IMG/VR virus record: IMGVR_UViG_3300023284_000984
Span: 1-25,657 of that record
Reading direction: 5' to 3' (one strand)
Length of the DNA stretch: 25,657 bases
Origin: a virus
A model generated the notes under the pieces. The model had not been told where the DNA came from and did not search any database. It was given only the letters and a program-made list of their open reading frames with translations. Each line of letters opens with the position of its first letter. The first letter of the stretch is position 1. Both the position numbers and the translations under genes were made by a program. This document shows, in pieces, positions 1 through 7,617 of this stretch.

Positions 1-467
1 GTATTGGCACCGACAATCGCGCCCACAACATTTAATGAACCGGCTGCAATTGAGGCAAGTAATCCGTCTCTAATTTCTATATCGGTTGCGTCGCCATCCG
101 ATAAAAACGTAAACGGAATCCCGGCGAGGGTAGTTGTATAAGTTGTATTATCTAAAACAGTATCAATTGTGAAATCGTCAACCTGAGCAACGTCCGCCGC
201 TCTTTTTGCAACTTTAATTTTTTCAGGACGTGGTGACTGACTGGCCATTGCTTGGGCCGATAAAAAAGTTTGGTCGGTATTCAAAAACCCGTCGGCAACT
301 AAGTCGGTTAAGACAGTTGCAATATTATATTGCTTACTTCTTATAGCTGCAAATGCCGCTAAGCCATTGGCCTCTAATGATAAAATTAATGGTGTCCCGA
401 ATCCGACTTGCGAAGGTGCCGAGGTTTCCTTAGAAATGTTTACAACAACATGATCGTCTAATGACAT
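1..467 (-). CDS. Tail sheath protein, DUF3383-like (3' end outside window)
   Basis: This should be the contractile tail sheath subunit, which polymerises around the tail tube. The visible N-terminal 155 residues start MSLDDHVVVNISKETSAPSQ and continue with a GFGTPLILS segment. This opening (a short beta strand with VNISKET, then a GFGTPL turn) is typical of DUF3383 sheath-like proteins. The ATG at 467 is preceded by a good Shine-Dalgarno (AAAGGAAA). The gene lies just downstream of a neck-terminator gene, where the sheath gene sits in related myoviruses. The C-terminal part, including the polymerisation core, lies beyond the window, so the call rests on the N-terminus and gene order. It is the main evidence for a contractile tail. 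Confidence 0.75.
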   Translation of the reverse strand, partial: MSLDDHVVVNISKETSAPSQVGFGTPLILSLEANGLAAFAAIRSKQYNIATVLTDLVADGFLNTDQTFLSAQAMASQSPRPEKIKVAKRAADVAQVDDFTIDTVLDNTTYTTTLAGIPFTFLSDGDATDIEIRDGLLASIAAGSLNVVGAIVGAN

Positions 468-485
468 ATAATTTCCTTTTGTTTA

Positions 486-1031
486 TTACGGTTCGGGAAC
501 CGTAAATTTATCGATAATAATTTCAGTTGCGTCCGGCTTAATAGCTTTTCCATCTATTTCAGCGGATTCAATTGGGCCAATGTTAGTTAATTTAATTTTA
601 CTAGCTAAAAACGAAATGTCTAGGGAACCACGTTTTTCCCACGCAGTTGAAACGGTGCTGGAAATATCAGTAATGTTGCCTCTGATTTCGATTCCAATAT
701 CGCACTGTTTTAAAGTAGTATTAAATTCTAAATTTTGAGAGCCTATAATAATGTCGTCTAAAACATCGGTATGATTTAAACCATACGATTGAAATGAAAC
801 GTTGTATCGACGACGACCAACGAATTTAAAAGTCTGAGACGTTTCGTCAAAAACTTTCGGATCGGTTTCCATTACTCTATTCGGCCCAGTGATTTTAATA
901 GTTATATATGGTTTCGCAGGTCTCGACCCATCTTGTTCGGATAGAATAACTGAATGGTTAGGGAAATCGGCTAATATAGCCGCCTTGGTAAACTTAACCC
1001 ATGCGTTTTCGATTTCCTCTAAGGTTGCCAT
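486..1031 (-). CDS. Neck terminator / tail completion protein (LIC_12616, gp12-like)
   Basis: This 181-residue protein has the look of the LIC_12616 or phage neck-terminator gp12-like family, which caps the tail at its junction with the neck. The N-terminal helix is followed by a beta segment (PYITIKITGPNRV), an RRRYNVSFQSYG strand, an alpha/beta core and a tail rich in ISFLASKIKLTNIGPIESAEI-type strands. In DUF3383 phages this family is encoded directly before the sheath gene, as here. Its ATG overlaps the stop of the preceding gene (TAATG), so translation is probably coupled. Family recognition is by motif memory and context; no search was run. Confidence 0.68.
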   Translation of the reverse strand: MATLEEIENAWVKFTKAAILADFPNHSVILSEQDGSRPAKPYITIKITGPNRVMETDPKVFDETSQTFKFVGRRRYNVSFQSYGLNHTDVLDDIIIGSQNLEFNTTLKQCDIGIEIRGNITDISSTVSTAWEKRGSLDISFLASKIKLTNIGPIESAEIDGKAIKPDATEIIIDKFTVPEP

Positions 1032-1405
1032 TATATATTGGTTCCTTCGCCTTCGCCGTCCACTTTCATCGCGATTACTTTAAAATGTTTTATATCGGTT
1101 CCAATATTCCAATTGAAAATTCTATGAACTTCATAATTTTTGCCGTCGAATAAAACAAACGAGGCATTTCTTTGATTCTTCTCATCTGAAACGAACATCT
1201 TTAATTCAGTGTAAATTTTAATCGCCTCAACGTTTCGTCGGCCTTCTGGTAACATTTGAATTTCAGATGGTTTAAGAGGTTGTACGCTGGCCACAATATT
1301 ATTGAGAACTACTTTAGTCCCCTCTTGATATCGTCCATCGTCATCATAAGCACCAGGGCCATCCGGCTGGGTAACTGTTATTTTAGTTGTTGGGATATCG
1401 ATCAT
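1031..1405 (-). CDS. Head closure / head-tail joining protein (likely)
   Basis: A 124-residue, beta-rich protein that I assign to the head-closure (stopper) role mainly from size and position. It sits between a virion-morphogenesis-type gene and the neck terminator. The sequence alternates polar beta strands (TKITVTQPDGPG, KVVLNNIVASVQPL, FVLFDGKNYEVHRIF, HFKVIAMKVDG), as expected of the small SH3-like barrels that close the portal channel. It has no enzymatic motif. Its stop codon is shared with the next gene's start (TAATG). It could instead be another small neck component. Confidence 0.5.
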   Translation of the reverse strand: MIDIPTTKITVTQPDGPGAYDDDGRYQEGTKVVLNNIVASVQPLKPSEIQMLPEGRRNVEAIKIYTELKMFVSDEKNQRNASFVLFDGKNYEVHRIFNWNIGTDIKHFKVIAMKVDGEGEGTNI

Positions 1406-1407
1406 AA

Positions 1408-1965
1408 TTACCGCCCTAATTTCTTACGAAAAAAGCCTTTCATTATTCGTTTAAAGCGAACGGAGTTTAACATCTGAGCGGTATCAATTAGCGGTTTATC
1501 TGATCCCTTTCGTAGGACCGTGGAAATCGCATTTGGCTCAAAGTTTCCGTTCCTTATCATGTCTTTGATATCAGTTTCCAGCATTAGACCCAATATGTCT
1601 AGGGCACGCTCGACGGACATTTCAGATTTATAAATTTTAATTAATAGTCGCTTGGTTTGTTTTTCATATTTTGGACGATTTTTATCAAATGCCTGACGGA
1701 CATGCGATCGTTCTGGAATTGTTTCGGTTCCAAATTCATTCCAAATTGCAGTATCCAAAACAGTGACCTCACTAGAAATATCGACCTCTGTTCCTTCGTT
1801 GACTGAAAACCTTTTGAACTTATCGCCGGGTTTAAACTCAGCCGGATAACCAGCTTTGACAAATGGTCGGTCCTCGAGTTTTTTTAACTCTTTTATTATG
1901 TTTTTTAAACCCCTGTCTTTTTCAGTTGTTTTAGTTCTGACTTTTACTTTTGGTTTTCCGGCCAT
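1408..1965 (-). CDS. Virion morphogenesis / tail-completion neck protein (HK97 gp10-like)
   Basis: This 185-residue basic protein resembles phage virion-morphogenesis or HK97-gp10-type neck proteins. The clearest marks are WNEFGTETIPERSHVRQAFD in the middle, matching the family's N-E-F-G-T...IP-R-sF-R pattern, and a C-terminal KPLIDTAQMLNSVRF, matching the usual PL-dTG-L--Si-- ending. The N-terminal 30 residues are Lys/Arg-rich (MAGKPKVKVRTKTTEKDRGL) and probably disordered. An AGGT Shine-Dalgarno lies eight bases before the ATG, inside a duplicated 18-bp sequence. Its neighbours, a DUF4054 connector and a head-closure gene, fit a neck cluster. Confidence 0.72.
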   Translation of the reverse strand: MAGKPKVKVRTKTTEKDRGLKNIIKELKKLEDRPFVKAGYPAEFKPGDKFKRFSVNEGTEVDISSEVTVLDTAIWNEFGTETIPERSHVRQAFDKNRPKYEKQTKRLLIKIYKSEMSVERALDILGLMLETDIKDMIRNGNFEPNAISTVLRKGSDKPLIDTAQMLNSVRFKRIMKGFFRKKLGR

Positions 1966-1966
1966 T

Positions 1967-2010
1967 TCGATTTACCTGTATATAAGAATAATATCGATTC
2001 ACCTGTATAT
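1967..2010 (-). repeat. Tandem direct repeat covering a ribosome binding site
   Basis: TCGATTTACCTGTATAT (from 1967) and TCGATTCACCTGTATAT (from 1994) are two near-identical 17-bp copies 27 bp apart. Read on the minus strand they are ATATACAGGTRAATCGA, and the copy nearer the gene holds the AGGT Shine-Dalgarno of the gene starting at 1965. The outer copy reaches the stop codon of the preceding gene. A short slippage duplication of the translation-initiation region is the simplest explanation. Confidence 0.8.
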
Positions 2011-2384
2011 TAACAAGAGACGAATAACGGGCCTTTTAGAATCTTTTTTCTCAACCTTTTAAATTCTTTTCCATAAATAGTTAAGGCCAAAGTATCGGCA
2101 TTCTTATCGTCTGAAACGGCAAATTCCCGTTCTAGGTCGCCGACTTTAACTTTTTCCAATTGAGCATTACCACCAGACGATTGGCCAGTGTTGGATATAT
2201 CAAACATTTTTTGAAGGTGAGCCGTCATTAAGGCCCAGGCGCGAGGATGGAATTTACCCCATTTTTTTAAAGAAACTTCGAGTTCCGCCTCATCGACAAA
2301 TGGTTGTAATTTTGTTTCGGATTTGTTTTTAAATTCGGGGGCCACAACTTTTTTAAATAGATCGAAATCAAACAATACCGCCAT
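2010..2384 (-). CDS. Head-tail connector, DUF4054-like
   Basis: A 124-residue, mostly helical protein of the size and composition of DUF4054 phage proteins, which act as head-completion adaptors below the portal. It has an N-terminal FDFDLFKKVVAPEF segment, then FVDEAELEVSLKKWGKFHPRAWALMTAHL, whose Trp and Ala-rich helix matches the family's W---a-al--aH- segment. A Gly/Ser linker (TGQSSGGNAQ) and a region that reports on protein-particle contact follow. The last residues (KKILKGPLFVSC) correspond to the family's conserved late segment. It sits just upstream of the virion-morphogenesis gene, the usual order in DUF2184/DUF3383 phages. Confidence 0.7.
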   Translation of the reverse strand: MAVLFDFDLFKKVVAPEFKNKSETKLQPFVDEAELEVSLKKWGKFHPRAWALMTAHLQKMFDISNTGQSSGGNAQLEKVKVGDLEREFAVSDDKNADTLALTIYGKEFKRLRKKILKGPLFVSC

Positions 2385-2410
2385 TGTGGCCCCCTATATT
2401 TATTAATTAA

Positions 2411-2896
2411 TTATTCTTTGTCGCCGTGTTCTTCTCGGTAATCCGCGATTTCTTTTAGCTTTTTCTCGATAGCATTTCTAACACCAGAACGTTCGTCTTT
2501 TTCAAGCCAAGCATTCAATAAACCTGTGTCCTCTGTTTCCGCTACTAATTTCTGAGCGGTTTTAGAGTTACCCGGAACACCCGGTTTTGCATCAGTTCCA
2601 GTTCCAGTTTTAGCAGAACCATTGTTATCCTTATCACTACCGGCATCTTTTCCAGCACCATCAATAAGGATAATATTTCCAAGCCCAGATTTCTCATCAT
2701 GCTTTTTAGGGTCGTCATTTTTTTCGCCACGACTAACCATATCTTGGATATCTTTATGTTTAATCATTGCCTTCCAAGCATCCTCTTTAAGAGTATTGAT
2801 ACCCGGTTTAACGGTGTGAACGCCGCCACCACCATTAGTTACACTAACAGGACCTAGTCCTGTATACCTTAGAGTTACATCTTTTTTCTCGCTCAT
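2411..2896 (-). CDS. Unknown virion-region protein with two small domains and a Gly/Asp linker
   Basis: This 161-residue acidic protein is not assigned to a named family. The N-terminal 55 residues (VTLRYTGLGPVSVTNGGGGV, then HTVKPGINTLKEDAWKAMIK) look like the small beta fold found in phage proteins coded between capsid and connector genes. Residues 60-110 are a low-complexity linker rich in Gly, Asp, Lys and Asn. The C-terminal segment (LLNAWLEKDERSGVRNAIEK) is a short helical module also seen in phage head proteins. It follows the capsid gene after a terminator-like hairpin. It may be a minor capsid or connector accessory protein, but this is inference from position. Confidence 0.55.
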   Translation of the reverse strand: MSEKKDVTLRYTGLGPVSVTNGGGGVHTVKPGINTLKEDAWKAMIKHKDIQDMVSRGEKNDDPKKHDEKSGLGNIILIDGAGKDAGSDKDNNGSAKTGTGTDAKPGVPGNSKTAQKLVAETEDTGLLNAWLEKDERSGVRNAIEKKLKEIADYREEHGDKE

Positions 2897-2963
2897 TTCA
2901 CAATCCTTTGTTTCGATTTATATTGTTAGTAATTATTATTTATTTTTTTACTCATCTTGGCAA

Positions 2964-2989
2964 TAAAACGACCCTGTTTCCAGGGCCGT
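2964..2989 (-). terminator. Intrinsic terminator-like hairpin after the capsid gene
   Basis: On the minus strand ACGGCCCTG and CAGGGTCGT form a 9-bp stem (one G-T pair) around a GAAA loop, followed by TTTTATT. An outer CTTGG/CCAAG pair (2956-2960 with 2994-2998) can extend it. It lies about 40 bases past the major capsid stop and before the next gene's start. It could partly stop transcription after the most abundant virion gene, or stabilise that mRNA's 3' end. Confidence 0.75.
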
Positions 2990-3029
2990 CAAACCAAGTA
3001 ACTTTAAGAAATAACGAGCAAAAAATCCC

Positions 3030-3998
3030 TTAAATACCCTCGGCTTTAGCAACCGATAATGGATAATAAATTAAAACACCACCAAAACGTTGATGAGTTG
3101 GAACGATAAATTCTAACCCTTTCATTTGAACAGGTAGTTGTTTGTAATCACTAGGAATTTCCATTGATAAATGCTCAGAATCACGCTTGTAAGCAATTAG
3201 TAAATCAGTGTTACCAGCGCCGGCCTCTTTTAGTTCATTAACCCAATCTATCGCTTTGATATGAGGATTTGAACCTAGAAACCATTCTCCAATTGTCTTA
3301 TCAGACGCAGCGGAAAAGTGAGTTGAAAAAATTAAATTATATTGAGCCAAAGGCATCAACATCATGTCGGCCGTTTCGACCCCGTTAGTATTTTCATGAA
3401 CTGCAGTTGGCAACGATGCTAGATCCCTAACAATTTGAACAGGTGTTTTAGTTGAAAATGTTTTAGTCGCGCCAGTTCCGTCCGCCGGAATAACAACAAC
3501 ATTAACATTTGGATTACTTAAAAACCCTTGTAAGTTATGTTCAACATCACCGAAAAATGCAATGAAGTTTTCTAGACTTGCATCGGCCCGTCTCGCTGAC
3601 ATGGCTTTTCGATTCGTTAAAGGTTTACCGCCCATTTTAGCCGCTTGAACTTCGTCAAAGTTATAACCATAACTTGAGGCGATTGTTCTAACCTTACTAG
3701 TAAACTCTTTTCCTTGAACGTCAGCTCGAGGCAAATCGTCCGCATAGTTTGAAATGATTTTCGCCATCCCAATTTGAGAAAATTGTTCGTAAGTAATTGT
3801 TTCGGCCCCTGCGTTTGCCGTGAAATCTGGCATAAACAAAGAACGCGCTTTTAAAAGAGGATATTTAATATCATAGGTTTTGGCCTTGATATGCTCTAAC
3901 TCTCTCGCGAAAAATATTGATTCACCCTCATCTAATAATTCTAGGTTATGATACTCGCGCGGGCATTCGTCGAGTTTTTCCCATTGTGGTTTTTCCAT
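3030..3998 (-). CDS. Major capsid protein, DUF2184-like
   Basis: This 322-residue protein should be the HK97-fold major capsid subunit. It has the features of DUF2184 capsid proteins: an N-terminal arm with FFARELEHIKAKTYDIKYPL, then LFMPDFTANAGAETITYEQF leading into the long helix region (GMAKIISNYADDLPRADV). A mid-protein stretch of ENFIAFFGDVEHNLQGFLSN precedes a NVNVVVIP strand, and the C-terminus holds QLPVQMKGLEFIVPTHQRFG, the classic late-strand region. A strong AAGGGAG Shine-Dalgarno lies eight bases before the ATG. The gene follows the cement gene and is followed by a hairpin terminator, fitting high expression. Confidence 0.88.
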   Translation of the reverse strand: MEKPQWEKLDECPREYHNLELLDEGESIFFARELEHIKAKTYDIKYPLLKARSLFMPDFTANAGAETITYEQFSQIGMAKIISNYADDLPRADVQGKEFTSKVRTIASSYGYNFDEVQAAKMGGKPLTNRKAMSARRADASLENFIAFFGDVEHNLQGFLSNPNVNVVVIPADGTGATKTFSTKTPVQIVRDLASLPTAVHENTNGVETADMMLMPLAQYNLIFSTHFSAASDKTIGEWFLGSNPHIKAIDWVNELKEAGAGNTDLLIAYKRDSEHLSMEIPSDYKQLPVQMKGLEFIVPTHQRFGGVLIYYPLSVAKAEGI

Positions 3999-4045
3999 TT
4001 CTAAAACTCCCTTAAGTTTTAAAGTTTATATTAAACGCCCCGCTA

Positions 4046-4522
4046 TTAGAGCAATTCTAGTAATGCAAATTCCCCAGCGCCAGCGCCTTCGAGCCAACGA
4101 GCGTCTGCTAATTCCGCAGCGTCACCGCCACCAGCATCCGAACGGAATAGACCTTCATCACCGTTTTGAAAGTTAATAAAAACGCCAGAATCAGTATCAA
4201 CCGCGTCCTCAACCTTAACGTAAACAGTTCCCCTAGTTAAAATAGATACTGTATTTGTATCAAGATACCTTGGAGATAATCCATTTTGAGGATTTTCGTT
4301 AGCATGAGACTGCAGAGCAACCCCTCTAAATCTTTTAATATCAGTTATATCTAATGCGGCCGCTGGCAATTTAGATTGTTTTTCCTTAACCGTTCCTTTG
4401 GCAACTGCGCGACCAAATGGAATGGCACCTTCGGCGGCTAAACTGATAACTCTATCAGGACCGATATCGCCTTTTAATCCGTCGAATGCCTTTGCTTGTT
4501 CGTCATAATTAGTTTGTGACAT
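4046..4522 (-). CDS. Capsid cement / decoration protein
   Basis: A 158-residue protein matching structural cement proteins, which bind the outside of the expanded capsid and stabilise it. Marks are a short N-terminal tail, GAIPFGRAVAKGT (the family's i-fG-aV--g pattern), FRGVALQSHA, NTVSILTRGTVYVKVEDAV and a C-terminal strand set. All four describe the small beta barrel seen in this family. The Gly/Ala/Asp-rich segment near residue 130 is probably a surface loop. A strong AGGAG Shine-Dalgarno precedes the ATG by seven bases. Its place between the protease/scaffold and major capsid genes is the usual one. Confidence 0.8.
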   Translation of the reverse strand: MSQTNYDEQAKAFDGLKGDIGPDRVISLAAEGAIPFGRAVAKGTVKEKQSKLPAAALDITDIKRFRGVALQSHANENPQNGLSPRYLDTNTVSILTRGTVYVKVEDAVDTDSGVFINFQNGDEGLFRSDAGGGDAAELADARWLEGAGAGEFALLELL

Positions 4523-4549
4523 TTTAAAACTCCTGTTTTGATTAATATT

Positions 4550-4574
4550 ATTTAACTTATTTTTTTAGTTAAAT
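4550..4574. other. AT-rich perfect hairpin between scaffold and cement genes
   Basis: ATTTAACT (4550-4557) and AGTTAAAT (4567-4574) form an 8-bp stem around a T-rich loop. It sits in the longest gap of the capsid module, upstream of the highly expressed cement and capsid genes. It lacks the GC-rich stem of a strong terminator. It may be an mRNA processing or stabilising structure, or a protein-binding site. Confidence 0.45.
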
Positions 4575-4601
4575 TTTATTCTTACCGAAATGATTCAACC
4601 T

Positions 4602-5234
4602 TTAGTTAGCTAATTGTCGACCGGGCAACTTGTCGTTATTTTCCTCAAGTTGTTTGTCCATGTTATCTTGTCTTACCTGGGCCGGAGTTTTATATTTCGG
4701 ATCTTTGTTTCCGTCCTTACGTTTTTGAACAATTTTATTCCCCAACTTATCAACTTGGTCCGCGCTAGTATCTAGGTTTTCCGAAATATGATCGAAACGA
4801 GCATTAACGTATTCACTTTTATCTAATTTCTTTTCATCAATTTCAGGTGAGTCAGCTTTGATGACGGCTTTTTTAATTTCGTCATTTTTCATTGAACTGA
4901 TATTTTTAACTGTTTCACCATCTAGCATTTTTTTACCAATAGCTATAACGTTAAATCTCTCTTGAACGGCCTCGTCGATGTTAACAACGTCACCGTCTTT
5001 TTTTGGTTCTTTTTTAAGTTTTTCAATATCTGATTCTAGTGAATCTTTCTTTGCCTCAAGGCTTGTTTTGTCCTTTTCCAAATCTTCATTTTTCTTTGTT
5101 GTTGCTTTATTTTTTTCTTTTTCAGTATGAAGTGAATCAGTGTGAGCCGTTTCGGTTGCTGCTTTTTCGTCAGTAATTGCTTGGCCGAGCTCATCGGCAA
5201 CGTCAAATTCTTTTCCATTAATTTTGATTTTCAT
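4602..5234 (-). CDS. Possible separate scaffold protein from an in-frame internal start
   Basis: Codon 200 of the protease/scaffold gene is an ATG (complement of 5232-5234) preceded by AAGGGG five bases upstream. It starts MKIKINGKEFDVADELGQAI exactly where the protease domain ends and the coiled-coil scaffold begins. The product would be 210 residues. Nested protease-scaffold genes are known in tailed phages (lambda C/Nu3). Here the inner site looks stronger than the outer one, which would favour excess scaffold over protease. This is inferred from sequence only; the second product has not been shown. Confidence 0.5.
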   Translation of the reverse strand: MKIKINGKEFDVADELGQAITDEKAATETAHTDSLHTEKEKNKATTKKNEDLEKDKTSLEAKKDSLESDIEKLKKEPKKDGDVVNIDEAVQERFNVIAIGKKMLDGETVKNISSMKNDEIKKAVIKADSPEIDEKKLDKSEYVNARFDHISENLDTSADQVDKLGNKIVQKRKDGNKDPKYKTPAQVRQDNMDKQLEENNDKLPGRQLAN

Positions 5235-5831
5235 TGTATCCCCTTGGATTGGATTGATTGGTTCATTTTCATCTAGCATTATAGCGTCGTTATGATCTAA
5301 TTTTAATTTTACTTCGTGTCCCGCGCGACCCTGCCAGACGATAGCAATATGATTGTTAACAATATTTCTTTGAACGGCATCAAATTTTTCACCGTCATGA
5401 TCGCCCGGAGTAAATTCCAAATCAACTTTATAACCGTTTGACAGTTCAGCTTTTCCGGCTTGGATGGCCTCGATTGCATCACGATGAGTTATGATTAAAC
5501 CGGTCGCTAGAAACGATTCTTTTTGACCGTCAATTTTTTTCTTAGTAACTATTCCATTCGTATGGCCAACTTGTAACTTTTGAACATTGTCAGGATTAAC
5601 CATTTCTTTAGGATGGCCATCAGTAACCACGGCCGTTCGTAAACTCGACATTGACGATTCCGAAAAAACTTCCGATTCGGGGCGAAACTCTCTTAAGATG
5701 TTCCCCTTTTCGTCACGATAATTTTGGATTCCAGTTCGGGCCGTAATTGCGGGAATGACTAAAAATCCCTGAGGCGTCACGATAACGTTTTTTCCAATTT
5801 TATGGGTATCAAATCTTTTAACGGTTTTCAT
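4602..5831 (-). CDS. Prohead protease fused to scaffold, DUF2213-like
   Basis: A 409-residue fusion. Residues 1 to about 185 match DUF2213, a prohead protease group: TPQGFLVIPAITARTGIQNY at the start, a VTDGHP motif near residue 68, then a beta core ending in NHIAIVWQGRAGHEVKLKL near 160-177, with the family's N-H-A-----GRAG signature. His72 and Ser132 (in AELSNGYKVDLEF) are plausible catalytic residues by analogy. Residues 225-290 are a Lys/Glu-rich coiled coil, and the rest is charged and disordered, as in scaffold domains. The first ATG has no evident Shine-Dalgarno, whereas an internal in-frame ATG at codon 200 does. The protease would cleave the scaffold and itself during capsid maturation. 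Confidence 0.8.
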   Translation of the reverse strand: MKTVKRFDTHKIGKNVIVTPQGFLVIPAITARTGIQNYRDEKGNILREFRPESEVFSESSMSSLRTAVVTDGHPKEMVNPDNVQKLQVGHTNGIVTKKKIDGQKESFLATGLIITHRDAIEAIQAGKAELSNGYKVDLEFTPGDHDGEKFDAVQRNIVNNHIAIVWQGRAGHEVKLKLDHNDAIMLDENEPINPIQGDTMKIKINGKEFDVADELGQAITDEKAATETAHTDSLHTEKEKNKATTKKNEDLEKDKTSLEAKKDSLESDIEKLKKEPKKDGDVVNIDEAVQERFNVIAIGKKMLDGETVKNISSMKNDEIKKAVIKADSPEIDEKKLDKSEYVNARFDHISENLDTSADQVDKLGNKIVQKRKDGNKDPKYKTPAQVRQDNMDKQLEENNDKLPGRQLAN

Positions 5832-5889
5832 ATAATTTTAGTTTGTTGGGTTTTGACCGATTTGTAAACAACTAAAAATTTTGACCGGT

Positions 5890-6792
5890 TTAGATAAAAC
5901 CTAATTTCATCGTTTCGAAATCCGGTTCACCCCAACATCGACATTGAATTTCATCGCCCGGATGAATTCCGCCGGGTGCTCCGGTTGACCATAAGAATCG
6001 AGTACCATCGAAACCGGCATGTCGTGGACGAACTCGACTATCGTCAGAATCACGCCAAAAATAACCAATAATACCGGCCTGCGTTTGTCGCAAATGGCTT
6101 AGTTGCCCGTTTAGTTTATTGATTTGATCGCGAGCAATTAAATCGGCGCGCGTTTTGGCCATCGAAAACCTAGACACTAGACCCAATTCATCTTTTCCGG
6201 TTCCTAATAATTTTTGGGCGATTTGTTCGTGTCGCCATCCTTTTAACATTCCCTCATTAACTATTTGTTGGGTTTGATTAATGAAAGTATTCGAAACATT
6301 GGCGATTAAGTTAGCGTTATTAATGGAAAACGTTGTCAGCATCTCGGCCAGAAACGGGTCGCCTTGAACTAAATCGATTCCTAGGCCCTGGCGGAAAACA
6401 CGATGAATTTGTTGTTTATTCCAATCACTGGTTTCAAGTGAAATCGATTCGGCTAACCGCTCGAGCTCGACTTGAGTTATTTCGCCACCTAAATTCAATC
6501 TAGTCGTTTCATATAGATCCGCGATGACATTCCCGACCGGTTCTATATCAGATTTATAGGAATCACCTCGAAATAATTTATTATCGGCAACCAGTTGAGG
6601 TAAGGCCGGAACAATTATTGAGCGAATTAAATCGGCCGAAATATCTAACGTTTTCCGAACCGATGTTTGATAACTTCGCTCAATTGCTAACGGAGTCTGC
6701 AGACTTGAGACTTTAGTTCTTTTAGTTGTTCGTTTTTTAGCATCTTTTTTATTTATTGATTTATCAAAATGCTTGCAGTGTGGACATGTCAT
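5890..6792 (-). CDS. Minor head protein, phage Mu F / SPP1 gp7-like
   Basis: A 300-residue head morphogenesis protein, normally bound near the portal inside the capsid. The decisive region is residues 253-290: DDSRVRPRHAGFDGTRFLW, then GGIHPGDEIQCRCWGEP. It has the D-s-vr--H---dG pattern and the P-----CrC signature of the Mu F-like C-terminal domain. The middle is helical, with SRFSMAKTRADLIARDQINK, the family's a--iarte--r helix. The extreme N-terminus carries CPHCKHFD, a possible extra zinc knuckle not needed by the family. It abuts the signal-peptide gene upstream and the protease/scaffold downstream. Confidence 0.88.
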   Translation of the reverse strand: MTCPHCKHFDKSINKKDAKKRTTKRTKVSSLQTPLAIERSYQTSVRKTLDISADLIRSIIVPALPQLVADNKLFRGDSYKSDIEPVGNVIADLYETTRLNLGGEITQVELERLAESISLETSDWNKQQIHRVFRQGLGIDLVQGDPFLAEMLTTFSINNANLIANVSNTFINQTQQIVNEGMLKGWRHEQIAQKLLGTGKDELGLVSRFSMAKTRADLIARDQINKLNGQLSHLRQTQAGIIGYFWRDSDDSRVRPRHAGFDGTRFLWSTGAPGGIHPGDEIQCRCWGEPDFETMKLGFI

Positions 6793-7617
6793 TTAGATCC
6801 CGACACCTACTATAAAACCAAATAATGCCTTAACATCACCATCACCCTCGAGTGTTGTGGCACGAAGTTCAATATCTGTTTTTTCATCAACCCTTATAGG
6901 CGCTGAATTTGACAACGATAATATATTTGCATTGACAGTAAATTCTATCGCACGAATGGACAAGCCGTTTTCTTTTTTGGTCACGACAACAAAAACAGTA
7001 TTTTTGGCCTCTGACGTTGATATCGCAAACTGGGTAACGAGTAGGGATTTATTAGCGGGAACGGTATAAACGCCAAACCGGCTAATATTATCAGTTGGAT
7101 CAATTACCCCTCTAACGTTTGCTGGAACGCCGGCCGTAAAAGTTCCGTCGCCAATATAAATAGTCCCCTCGTTAGATCCGGATGAACCAGCCGTTAATCC
7201 CAGCATTCCATTACCTTGAACTCTAAAACATTGGGCCGACATCGCAACTTCGGTTTGGCCATTTAGAATCACCGTTTCCTTAAATTCCAAATAAGTGTCA
7301 GTTAAACAAGTAACTTGAATGGTCCTTAATCCCGTCCCAGCCGAATTATCGTCAACGTCAGAACTGGCGACGCTTAAAGTAGTTGCGACCGATAAAAATT
7401 GGTATAGATTATTTTCCGACCATAAAGTTTCCTCGACCGCCCCAACGCTTTGAACCGATGGTGAGAGTGCCTGCGTGTCCATGTCGGGCAATAACGGGCC
7501 CGATGCTGCGATATTAAACGGTAAGTTAACGTCACGATTAAATCGTACTGTTTGGGCCAATAAGTTGGCCGAGATAATTAAGAATAATACAATCCATAAT
7601 TTTTTTATTTTAGTCAT
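6793..7617 (-). CDS. Beta-rich virion-like protein with an N-terminal signal peptide
   Basis: A 274-residue protein. Residues 1-22 form a typical Sec signal peptide: a basic MTKIKK start, a hydrophobic LWIVLFLIISANLL core, and cleavage likely after LLA. The mature part resembles beta-rich capsid-associated or fibre-type phage proteins: ETLWSENNLYQFL, then TLSVASSDVDDNSAGTGLRT, TIQVTCL, KETVILNGQTEV. It is coded between portal and minor head genes, which normally implies a virion part. It overlaps the portal gene by 8 bp and has AAGGG before its ATG, so it is made with the structural proteins. Export of such a domain is odd. It might be a surface-display or superinfection factor, or the hydrophobic N-terminus may have another role. 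Confidence 0.6.
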   Translation of the reverse strand: MTKIKKLWIVLFLIISANLLAQTVRFNRDVNLPFNIAASGPLLPDMDTQALSPSVQSVGAVEETLWSENNLYQFLSVATTLSVASSDVDDNSAGTGLRTIQVTCLTDTYLEFKETVILNGQTEVAMSAQCFRVQGNGMLGLTAGSSGSNEGTIYIGDGTFTAGVPANVRGVIDPTDNISRFGVYTVPANKSLLVTQFAISTSEAKNTVFVVVTKKENGLSIRAIEFTVNANILSLSNSAPIRVDEKTDIELRATTLEGDGDVKALFGFIVGVGI

